Assembly (NCBI GenBank): GCA_964490845.1
Contig: CAZBED010000013.1
Location: 7,374 to 71,373 of the forward strand
DNA: 64,000 nucleotides
Source of the DNA: JADJSS01 sp964490845
GTDB lineage: Bacteria; Bacteroidota; Bacteroidia; Chitinophagales; JADIYW01
Reading direction: 5' to 3'
Positions 54,091-61,107 of this stretch are shown here, piece after piece. The translations under genes and the position numbers were made by a program. The notes under the pieces are model-generated. The model saw only the letters and a program-made list of their open reading frames with translations, did no database searches and was not told the origin of the DNA. Every line of letters starts with the position of its first letter. The first letter of the stretch is position 1.

Positions 54091-54753
54091 ATGAATCCCC
54101 GTAAACTGTTTTTTTTAGTATTTATTTTTACCGGTTCAATAACGGCAATGGCAGAAGTAGGTGTGACTGTCGGCGCACGTGCAGGATTAAATATTGCTCA
54201 CATGAGAAAATTTACGCCGCCTGATTTATATAATAAGCGGGTAATCATGGGTGCAGACCTTGCTGCCGTATTGCGCATAGATTTCACTAAAAATTTTGGG
54301 TTTCAGACAGAGGTGGAGTTTACTCAAAAAGGACAAGGATGGAAGCGTACGCAGGACTCCGCACATTACAGCGGAAAACTGATTGCTAATTATGTTCAGT
54401 TTCCTTTACTCGCAGTGGGAAGGGTGGGCAGTGAAAAATATAAGGCGGTATTTTTATTAGGACCATATTTCGCATATTGGACAGGCGGATATACGCAGCA
54501 ATCTGTTTCTGTTGACCATTACACGTTAAATGCGCAAACCGTTAAATATGAATTTACCAAAAATGACAATAGATTTGATGTCGGTTGGGTAACGGCTGCC
54601 GGTGCGGATTTTAAAGTAGGAAAAGGTTGGATAGAACTGATGGCCCGGCATAATCTTGGATTTTTAAGTATGGCTAAGAAAAATTCAGGGTTACCGAACA
54701 CCTATACTTGTAATTTCAGCCTCTCTTTGGGTTATCGGTACACTATCAAATAA
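54091..54753 (+). CDS. Outer-membrane beta-barrel protein
   Basis: A 220-aa protein with a signal peptide ending near ITAMAE and alternating polar/hydrophobic strands throughout (GVTVGARAGLNIAHM, AAVLRIDFTKNFGFQTEVEFTQKG, YNFSLSLGYRYTIK-type C-terminal strand), the signature of a small outer-membrane beta-barrel of the PorT/OMP_b-brl type. A TATATTTG -7-like box (54079-54086) sits just before the ATG, with no -33 match. It is monocistronic. Function unknown. Confidence 0.8.
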   Translation: MNPRKLFFLVFIFTGSITAMAEVGVTVGARAGLNIAHMRKFTPPDLYNKRVIMGADLAAVLRIDFTKNFGFQTEVEFTQKGQGWKRTQDSAHYSGKLIANYVQFPLLAVGRVGSEKYKAVFLLGPYFAYWTGGYTQQSVSVDHYTLNAQTVKYEFTKNDNRFDVGWVTAAGADFKVGKGWIELMARHNLGFLSMAKKNSGLPNTYTCNFSLSLGYRYTIK

Positions 54754-54901
54754 TACGGGAGCGCAATTATACCCTCCTGTGGAAAAATTCACCTCGTTTT
54801 CTTCATACAGATTAATACTTTTGTTTTAGGCACCGGAGGCTTTGTTTTAGTTTCCGCGTTTATTTACCCTGTGACATTTAACAGATAACTTATTACCCAT
54901 T

Positions 54902-56764
54902 ATGGCTGAAGTTCAATATACCGAAGAAAATATACGCTCCCTCGACTGGAAAGAACATATTCGGTTACGTCCCGGCATGTACATCGGAAAACTGGGAGAC
55001 GGCTCCGCACCGGATGACGGAATTTATGTGCTGCTGAAAGAGATCATCGACAACTCCATAGATGAATTTGTGATGGGCTATGGCAAGCAGATTGATATAG
55101 AAATTAAAGATAAAACAGCCATTATCCGCGATTACGGAAGAGGTATTCCATTGGGTGCCGTAATTGATTGTGTATCCAAAATCAATACCGGCGGAAAATA
55201 CGACTCCCGCGCTTTCCAGAAATCCGTTGGCCTGAACGGTGTAGGTACTAAGGCCGTCAATGCGCTTTCCACCTATTTCAAAGTGGAATCTGTGCGGGAC
55301 GGGGAGAAGAAGGCAGCGGAGTTTGATAAAGGTGAGTTGATAAAAGACCATAAGATTGAAAAAACGGCGGACAAAAACGGCACCAGATTCCAGTTTCATG
55401 CGGATAATTCCATTTTTAAGAATTTTCACTTTGTATCGGAGTTTGTGGAAGAGCAATTATGGAATTACGCCTACCTGAATGCCGGTCTTACCATCAATTT
55501 TAACGGAAATAGATTTGTTTCTAAAGAAGGGTTAAAAGATTTACTGTCCAAGAAAACGAATGAAGCGGAATTGCGCTATCCGATTATCCATCTGAAAGAT
55601 ACAGACATAGAGCTGGCGCTCACACATAACAACCAGTACGGCGAAGAGTATTATTCCTTTGTCAACGGACAATATACCACACAGGGCGGTACACATTTGG
55701 CAGCATTTAAAGAGGCTATCGTAAAAACACTCAGAGAGTTTTATAAAAAACAATTTGAAGCTTCCGATATTCGTCAGGCTATAGTTGGCGCCATTTCTGT
55801 CAGGGTGCAGGAGCCGGTATTTGAATCGCAGACAAAAACTAAGTTAGGCTCACAAAATATGTGGGAAAACGGGCCAAGCCTCAAAGCTTTTGTCAATGAT
55901 TTTGTGAAGGATAAACTGGATTCTTTTTTACATAAAAATCCAACAGTGGCGGATGCTCTGCTGAAAAGGATACAGCAATCTGAACGGGAACGCAAAGATT
56001 TGAGCGGTATCCGAAAGCTGGCGAATGAACGCGCGAAGGCTGCCAACCTGCATAATAAAAAACTGCGCGATTGCCGTGTCCACTATACCGACGAAAAAAA
56101 TGAACTGCATACGGATACCACCCTGTTTATTACCGAAGGAGATTCGGCTTCCGGTTCTATTACAAAAGCCCGCAACCCGCAGACACAGGCGGTATTCAGT
56201 TTGCGCGGAAAGCCGTTGAACTGTTATGGACTGACTAAAAAAATTGTGTATCAGAATGAAGAGTTTAACTTATTGCAGCACGCCCTTGATATTGAAGAAG
56301 ATGTGGATAATCTGCGCTACAACAATGTCGTGATTGCCACCGATGCCGATGTGGACGGAATGCATATCCGACTGCTGCTGATGACCTTCTTTTTGCAGTT
56401 CTTTCCCGAATTGGTAAAAAAAGGGCATTTATATGTGTTAAACACTCCTCTGTTCAGGGTGAGAGATAAAAAAGAAACCATTTATTGTTATTCCGATCAG
56501 GAGAGACTGAAAGCCATTGATAAACTGCGAGGCAAACCGGAAATCACCCGTTTTAAAGGGTTGGGGGAAATTTCTCCGAATGAATTTGAACAGTTTATCG
56601 GCAATGATATCCGCCTGGAACCGGTGGTTCTGAAAAGCAACCAAAGTATTGAGCAATTGCTGGAATATTATATGGGCAAAAACACCCCTGAACGTCAAAC
56701 CTTTATTATCAATAATCTGAAGATAGAGAAAGATGTGGTGGAAGAAGATTTGATTTCCGCATAG
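54902..56764 (+). CDS. parE: DNA topoisomerase IV subunit B (ParE-type)
   Basis: A 620-aa type IIA topoisomerase ATPase subunit. The GHKL ATP site shows as EIIDNSIDEFVMG, DYGRGIPLG and VGLNGVGTKAVNALS; the TOPRIM domain has ITEGDSASGSITKARNPQTQ and ATDADVDGMHIR. The length and lack of the long gyrase-specific insert favour ParE over GyrB, but this was judged by eye. It decatenates daughter chromosomes with ParC. No parC gene follows, although the two are often adjacent in this phylum. A TACTTTTG box at 54816-54823 may be its -7 element. Confidence 0.88.
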   Translation: MAEVQYTEENIRSLDWKEHIRLRPGMYIGKLGDGSAPDDGIYVLLKEIIDNSIDEFVMGYGKQIDIEIKDKTAIIRDYGRGIPLGAVIDCVSKINTGGKYDSRAFQKSVGLNGVGTKAVNALSTYFKVESVRDGEKKAAEFDKGELIKDHKIEKTADKNGTRFQFHADNSIFKNFHFVSEFVEEQLWNYAYLNAGLTINFNGNRFVSKEGLKDLLSKKTNEAELRYPIIHLKDTDIELALTHNNQYGEEYYSFVNGQYTTQGGTHLAAFKEAIVKTLREFYKKQFEASDIRQAIVGAISVRVQEPVFESQTKTKLGSQNMWENGPSLKAFVNDFVKDKLDSFLHKNPTVADALLKRIQQSERERKDLSGIRKLANERAKAANLHNKKLRDCRVHYTDEKNELHTDTTLFITEGDSASGSITKARNPQTQAVFSLRGKPLNCYGLTKKIVYQNEEFNLLQHALDIEEDVDNLRYNNVVIATDADVDGMHIRLLLMTFFLQFFPELVKKGHLYVLNTPLFRVRDKKETIYCYSDQERLKAIDKLRGKPEITRFKGLGEISPNEFEQFIGNDIRLEPVVLKSNQSIEQLLEYYMGKNTPERQTFIINNLKIEKDVVEEDLISA

Positions 56765-57111
56765 GACACAGATAACAGATAGCTATCTTTGGGTGTTGAA
56801 AATCGGCTTCAGATGGCCGCTTTTTCTACTTTTCTTACAAACCTTACCTTTTACTCAATCATTATACCGCTTACGCAATTTAACACTCCTGGTTTAGGCT
56901 TTCATACTACATTTATGTAGCTAATTAACAGTATTATTTTTTAATTCTGTTTAAATGCATACCTATTTATAGGGATGATGTGTCTAAAAATTAATGCTTA
57001 CTCCCTATTTATTTGTAGTAAAATTGAATAAATATATCTTTTTATGAGATTTTTTACACAGGTATATTTGAAAGAATAAGATTTATTGTTAAATTCAGTA
57101 GTAATAAAACC
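56765..57111. other. 347-bp intergenic region before the PAS-LuxR genes
   Basis: No ORF of note. It contains a weak GC stem after parE (CGGC...GCCG then CTTTTTC near 56805), a 12-bp palindrome AGATAGCTATCT (56777-56788), the CTACATTTATGTAG palindrome (56907-56920) and a -7-like TATATTTG (57063-57070) 41 bp before the first LuxR start. Confidence 0.5.
56907..56920. promoter_or_regulatory. Candidate operator CTACAT-N2-ATGTAG
   Basis: CTACATTTATGTAG, a perfect 6-bp inverted repeat around two bases, 191 bp before the first PAS-LuxR start. An identical site (in reverse complement) is at 58915-58928, with weaker versions at 59241 and 59343. The dyad size is normal for a regulator dimer. Confidence 0.45.
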
Positions 57112-57834
57112 ATGAACGAAATATATAACTCCCTGACGACTCTCGTGGACGTATTGACGGAAAATAGAACATCATTTTCCGAAAATTACGACCTGGCTTT
57201 GGATGAATTAAAAAAGAAGGCAGATGATTCTGACAATATTTGTCAGATTGTTGATTTTGAAAAATACGCGCAGATTTATTTTAACCCGGTTGCCGTAGAC
57301 TACTTTGGCGTTTCCAATGAAGAATTGCTGAAACTGGGATTTCAGTATGTATTCAGGTACCTGCATCCTGAAAATTTTGATATTATCCGGACGCATTTAG
57401 CCTATTTTGCTAATCCAAACAATTATGATAAGGTGCTTTCCCATGTGTATTATGTCAATACAAAGACGGGATGGAGATGGTTGTATAATTGTACTAAAGT
57501 GGCCACATACACCAGGGAAGGCAAGGCGAAATACCTGTTTGTGAAAGGAACAGATATATCCGACTTTTTAGAAGGTAAAAAGGACAAATTCAGAAAGCTG
57601 AGAAAAAACTTAGCCTTTGTGGAAGAAAATGCACACAATTTTGAAAAATTGACCGGCAGGGAAAAGGAAATCCTTCACTTCATCGTTGCAGAGCAAACCA
57701 GTTCAGAAATCGGTGAAAAGTTGGGTATAAGCCCCGCCACCGTTGATACACACCGGAATAACATTATCCAGAAACTTCATGTCAAATCATCGGTTGGATT
57801 GGTGAAATATGCCATCATGTTTGATTTGATTTAA
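57112..57834 (+). CDS. PAS-LuxR transcriptional regulator
   Basis: A 240-aa regulator. Residues ~40-150 form a PAS-like sensor domain (IVDFEKYAQIYFNPVAVDYFGVSNEELLKLGFQ and a GWRWLYNCTKV strand with a PAC-like motif). Residues ~175-240 form a LuxR helix-turn-helix (LTGREKEILHFIVAEQTSSEIGEKLGISPATVDTHRNNIIQKL). No receiver domain, so it senses directly rather than by phosphorelay; the ligand is unknown. It is followed 19 bp later by a paralogue with the same architecture, so both are likely made from one transcript. Confidence 0.88.
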   Translation: MNEIYNSLTTLVDVLTENRTSFSENYDLALDELKKKADDSDNICQIVDFEKYAQIYFNPVAVDYFGVSNEELLKLGFQYVFRYLHPENFDIIRTHLAYFANPNNYDKVLSHVYYVNTKTGWRWLYNCTKVATYTREGKAKYLFVKGTDISDFLEGKKDKFRKLRKNLAFVEENAHNFEKLTGREKEILHFIVAEQTSSEIGEKLGISPATVDTHRNNIIQKLHVKSSVGLVKYAIMFDLI

Positions 57835-57853
57835 CGCTATTAATCCCAACACC

Positions 57854-58573
57854 ATGAACGCCATTAAATCATCCTTGCACCAGCTCTCGGAGGCATTTAA
57901 ACAAGCCAATGTCGGGTATGATGAAACATTGGATTATCTGAAAAAACTATGTGACCAGTGCGGCTATGTTGCCGTTATCAGATGTATGGATGCAAACCTT
58001 GTCTGCTATATGAATGATGCCGCATTATCCTATTTTGGCTTCTCTAAAAAAGAAATTGAGGAAAAGGGTATTTCGTTCGCCAATAATATTTTACATCCGG
58101 ATTTTAAACATGTACATCCGGTGGCGTTGTCCTTTATTGCCGACCCTGATAATTTCAATAAACCGTATGAATACATTTACCTGTTTAAAACGGCCAGCGG
58201 ATGGAAGTGGACATACACCTGTTTTCAGATTATTGCCATGCATCCGGACGGTAGTCCCCGTTATATTCTGGCCATTGCCGATGATGTAAATAATATTCTG
58301 AATAATAATAACCATGCCTCTGAAAAGTTTATTTCAGAAATAGACGGATTGAATAATTTGCAGTTAGACAGGTACCTTTCTCTGTCCTGCCGCGAAAAAG
58401 AAATTCTGCGCTTAATCAGCAAGGAATATACCACCAATGAGATTGCCAAAGCGCTTTTCATAGGCAAATCCACGGTAGACTCTCACCGAAAAAATCTACT
58501 GAAAAAACTAAATGTAAAAAGCGCTATCGGCCTGGCGAAATACATTCTGTTATTTGAATCGGATACTGAATAA
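57854..58573 (+). CDS. PAS-LuxR transcriptional regulator (paralogue)
   Basis: A 239-aa paralogue of the gene just upstream, with the same PAS-like domain (VIRCMDANLVCYMNDAALSYFGFSKKEIEEKG, GWKWTYTCFQI) and LuxR helix-turn-helix (LSCREKEILRLISKEYTTNEIAKALFIGKSTVDSHRKNLLKKLNVKS). The HTH ends are nearly superimposable, while the sensor domains have diverged, as expected after a tandem duplication with ligand specialisation. Downstream are a 31-aa membrane protein and a partly duplicated unit that share a candidate operator with this locus. Confidence 0.88.
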   Translation: MNAIKSSLHQLSEAFKQANVGYDETLDYLKKLCDQCGYVAVIRCMDANLVCYMNDAALSYFGFSKKEIEEKGISFANNILHPDFKHVHPVALSFIADPDNFNKPYEYIYLFKTASGWKWTYTCFQIIAMHPDGSPRYILAIADDVNNILNNNNHASEKFISEIDGLNNLQLDRYLSLSCREKEILRLISKEYTTNEIAKALFIGKSTVDSHRKNLLKKLNVKSAIGLAKYILLFESDTE

Positions 58574-58731
58574 TCCGGACATCTTACTGTCAATAGATCA
58601 GAAATTTTGTAAATAGACTACTCAAACATAGGGAGATATCCTGACAGAAACAGAATTATTTTTCTTATATAGTTGTATTGTAGGATAAGAAATTGTTCAA
58701 TAATTTAGATTACCAAAAAAACTATAAAAAC

Positions 58732-58827
58732 ATGAAAGAGTTATTTAAATCCGAAAGGTTTGCAGATCCTTTTTTATACCTGCTCGTTTTACTGATGATT
58801 TTATTACTTGGCTTGATATCAAAATAG
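58732..58827 (+). CDS. 31-aa single-helix membrane peptide
   Basis: An ATG-to-TAG frame of 31 codons encoding a short charged N terminus (MKELFKSERF) and one strong hydrophobic helix (about residues 14-30). It is short enough to be missed by default gene finders. Support comes from its position: 158 bp after the LuxR pair and 30 bp before a clear terminator, so it has a complete small transcription unit. Possible roles are a membrane-complex subunit, a toxin-like peptide or a leader peptide; none is shown. Confidence 0.5.
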   Translation: MKELFKSERFADPFLYLLVLLMILLLGLISK

Positions 58828-58857
58828 AACCCCGGCGTTTTATTCTATTCCCACTGG

Positions 58858-58890
58858 CAGACCGCGTGTCGGGTAGCGGTCTGTTTTTTT
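58858..58890 (+). terminator. Rho-independent terminator of the 31-aa gene
   Basis: An 8-bp stem CAGACCGC / GCGGTCTG with a 10-nt loop, followed by seven T residues. Confidence 0.85.
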
Positions 58891-58914
58891 AACAAGAAAT
58901 CCAAGAGTAAAGCT

Positions 58915-58928
58915 CTACATAAATGTAG
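58915..58928. promoter_or_regulatory. Candidate operator CTACAT-N2-ATGTAG
   Basis: CTACATAAATGTAG, the exact reverse complement of the site at 56907. It lies at the left end of the duplicated 5' element. Confidence 0.45.
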
Positions 58929-59190
58929 TAGGGGATTGCAGGGAATTTTAACTATAATTCTTTATTGTTTGGCTGAAAAAATAATCAGAATTTTGACCTA
59001 AATCAACATTTTGGCTGATTGACAGCCAAAATGAATAGAATATGAGGGGAATGGGGGAACAAAAAATACGATGCATAAATACAAAAACCATAAAACTATG
59101 AAATTTTTCCATTGTGTATTTGCAGAATAATAAGTTCATCATTTTTTTCATAAAGACGGGTGTGTGCAGCAAATGCATGCACCTTTTTTT
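58916..59190 (+). repeat. Duplicated expression unit, empty copy
   Basis: Left part (58916-59011) matches 59242-59348 in blocks: TACATAAAT, TTTTAACTATAATT, GAATTTTGA and TAAATCAACATTT. Right part (59133-59190) matches 60969-61023 in AGTTCATCATTTTT, CATAAAGACGGGTGTGTGC and AAATGCA, and ends in a terminator hairpin (GGTGTGTGC / GCATGCACC with two G-U pairs, then seven T). Between them there is no gene, only ~120 bp. It reads as an earlier copy of the unit around the M23 gene that has lost its coding part, or a short RNA gene. Confidence 0.55.
59007..59033. promoter_or_regulatory. Perfect 11-bp inverted repeat
   Basis: CATTTTGGCTG-ATTGA-CAGCCAAAATG inside the empty copy, absent from the second copy at the matching place. 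Operator or hairpin; no T-run follows. Confidence 0.5.
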
Positions 59191-59241
59191 ATTGAATGTA
59201 TTTGTTCTGTAGGGAACCTGAATGTTTAAGAGGAAGAAGTA

Positions 59242-59352
59242 TACATAAATATAGGAGTAAAGATAGTATGGTCTAACCTTCATTTTAACTATAATTAATT
59301 ATTGATTAAGTTGTAGAATACATTGAATTTTGATATAAATCAACATTTATGT
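59242..59352 (+). repeat. Second copy of the 5' element, upstream of the M23 gene
   Basis: Shares ordered blocks with 58916-59011 (TACATAAAT, TTTTAACTATAATT, TTATTG, GAATTTTGA, TAAATCAACATTT). Two weaker versions of the CTACAT-N2-ATGTAG dyad lie at its ends (59241-59254 and 59343-59352). It probably contains the promoter of the M23 gene. Confidence 0.5.
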
Positions 59353-59471
59353 ATGTCCATTAGTAAAATAGAGTTTATGAAACAGTCGTTAAAGCATTCT
59401 GACATATTAATCAGTACATAATACTTATATAATATAATTTAAAATTAATTTTCACCGTTAAAACCAAAATT

Positions 59472-60932
59472 ATGAGAATCAAAATTATTTTTACTGCATT
59501 GATTTTAATTAATACATTCAGTTTTGTTGGATGTAAAAAGAAAGAAAGCTTAAAAACATTAGAAACTATCACACAAAATATTTCTGCTTCGGATGGCGGA
59601 GATATTTCTTTATCAGATGTGGCAACCGTTACAATATCGAATGAAACATTTGCCAATGACGTTTCAGTAACTTTAAGCCAAACAAATTCTACAACTACTC
59701 AAAAGGATTTTAATTTAATAGGTATGTTGTTTGGTGTGAAAGACCAACTACCATATGAAATAAGAATTAATACAGGAAAATCAGAGCCTGTTAAGGACAT
59801 AAAAGTTGTCGTAAGCCTGCCGGATGATTTTATCGCTAAAACTTCTTCAGATTATGGCATGCAGGTCTTTGGTCAACTTTATACAGATGACGGGGAAGAG
59901 GCAGACGATAATTTTGAGATTATTTCTTCTGAATATTATAATTCCAGAAAGTCACTGGAAATTGTTTTACCAGCATATTATTTTACAAATGTCCGAACAA
60001 GTGACGGTACATTTGAAGCTGTTTTAAAGGTTGCTAATTGTCCAGGGCCTAATTTTAGCCTTGGAAGAATAAGTGGGGAAGAATGTGGGATGTATATCAA
60101 CTGTCCAACACTGAGTTGTTCTGTTACCTCTCCGTTTAATCCAAATCGAATCCATCCCATTACACATAAACCAACACCACACAGAGGAGTGGACTTTAGT
60201 GCATCTGTTGGTACTAATGTTATGTGCGCTTCTGATGGTACCATCATAGCATCTGGATTTCAATTTAATTCAACAACTAAGACTGGATGGGGAAATTTTA
60301 TAATTGTTGAACATAAAAATACAGCTGGACAGCGTTTTGCTACTCTATATGCCCATTTGGATAGAATAATAAAAAAATCAGGGACTGTGAAAGAAGGAGA
60401 TATAATAGGGTTGTCCGGTAAAACAGGAGGTGTGAGTGGACCTCATTTACATTTTGAGTATGTTTTAAATGCGAATATTGCAGATAAATCGGCTCGTGTA
60501 GACCCTATGCCATATATTAATACTACATCACCAAGATTAATAAGTGCTAAAGCCGCATGTACATCAATAAATACTTGTGATATTACTACAAGTGTTAAAG
60601 GTAGTCCTTGGAATGTAATATTTGATTATCGAGACCCAAGAAACTTAATTACATCAGAAGCAACACTTACTTTTCAATCTGTCGATCCCATTCGATCTCC
60701 TTGGACAGTATCTATTGGCTCAATACTATCAGGTGGTGTTGTCAATTCTCCTACATTTTGTGCGTACTTTAGAGACATAAGCTATTTTAAAATAAAGGTG
60801 TATCTAACGCTTCCAAATGGAGAACAAAGCAATTGTATTAATTTTTTCTTAAATAAACCAGCAGGAGCAAATAGGCTTTATGATAATAATAATATTTCAT
60901 ATCCCGAGCCAAGTCCCTTTTCTATAAAGTAG
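59472..60932 (+). CDS. M23 family metallopeptidase lipoprotein
   Basis: A 486-aa lipoprotein (SFVGCKKKES, Cys near residue 21). The N-terminal ~170 residues are a beta-rich region without a known motif (DGGDISLSDVATVTIS resembling the opening of surface-protein modules). The M23 LytM-type peptidase domain has HRGVDFSASVG with the zinc ligands His and Asp, GWGNFIIVEH, LYAHLDRI and the HLHFE motif. About 130 residues follow. It should cleave peptidoglycan cross-links or other Gly-rich peptides at the envelope. Codon use is more AT-rich than its neighbours, consistent with acquisition. Its own terminator follows. Confidence 0.88.
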   Translation: MRIKIIFTALILINTFSFVGCKKKESLKTLETITQNISASDGGDISLSDVATVTISNETFANDVSVTLSQTNSTTTQKDFNLIGMLFGVKDQLPYEIRINTGKSEPVKDIKVVVSLPDDFIAKTSSDYGMQVFGQLYTDDGEEADDNFEIISSEYYNSRKSLEIVLPAYYFTNVRTSDGTFEAVLKVANCPGPNFSLGRISGEECGMYINCPTLSCSVTSPFNPNRIHPITHKPTPHRGVDFSASVGTNVMCASDGTIIASGFQFNSTTKTGWGNFIIVEHKNTAGQRFATLYAHLDRIIKKSGTVKEGDIIGLSGKTGGVSGPHLHFEYVLNANIADKSARVDPMPYINTTSPRLISAKAACTSINTCDITTSVKGSPWNVIFDYRDPRNLITSEATLTFQSVDPIRSPWTVSIGSILSGGVVNSPTFCAYFRDISYFKIKVYLTLPNGEQSNCINFFLNKPAGANRLYDNNNISYPEPSPFSIK

Positions 60933-60968
60933 TACCGTTTTCCAATGAGTCGCTTTTGTCTATTTTTT

Positions 60969-61023
60969 AGTTCATCATTTTTCATAAAGACGGGTGTGTG
61001 CGGTAAATGCACACACACTTTTT
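60969..61023 (+). terminator. Terminator of the M23 gene (second copy of the 3' element)
   Basis: Near-identical to 59133-59190. The hairpin GTGTGTGC / GCACACAC (8 bp perfect, 7-nt loop) at 60994-61016 is followed by ACTTTTT. Confidence 0.8.
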
Positions 61024-61074
61024 GCACGGACTGACGTTGACCGACCTTAATGAATGTCTTTATAAACCGCCCAG

Positions 61075-61107
61075 AAAAAAAAATCCAATTTTTTTTAAAT
61101 TGGATTT
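61075..61107 (-). terminator. Leftward terminator at the CRISPR array end
   Basis: A perfect 11-bp stem (AAATCCAATTT / AAATTGGATTT, 61081-61107) with a 5-nt loop. On the minus strand it runs into nine T residues (A-run 61075-61083), while on the plus strand it has no useful T-run. It overlaps the degenerate first repeat and would end leftward transcription of the array. Confidence 0.7.

Larger units (their letters stand above)
58828..59471. other. 644-bp intergenic region with duplicated 5' and 3' elements
   Basis: No gene besides a 10-codon ATG frame at 59098. It holds one full but empty copy of a promoter-proximal and terminator-proximal element (58916-59190) and the 5' element (59242-59352) of a second copy that belongs to the M23 gene. 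Candidate operator sites and a perfect inverted repeat are listed separately. Confidence 0.6.

Noticed and set aside
59133..61023. Insertion sequence or transposon bounded by the repeated 3' elements
   Set aside because: The repeats are direct, contain transcription terminators, and no transposase is present.
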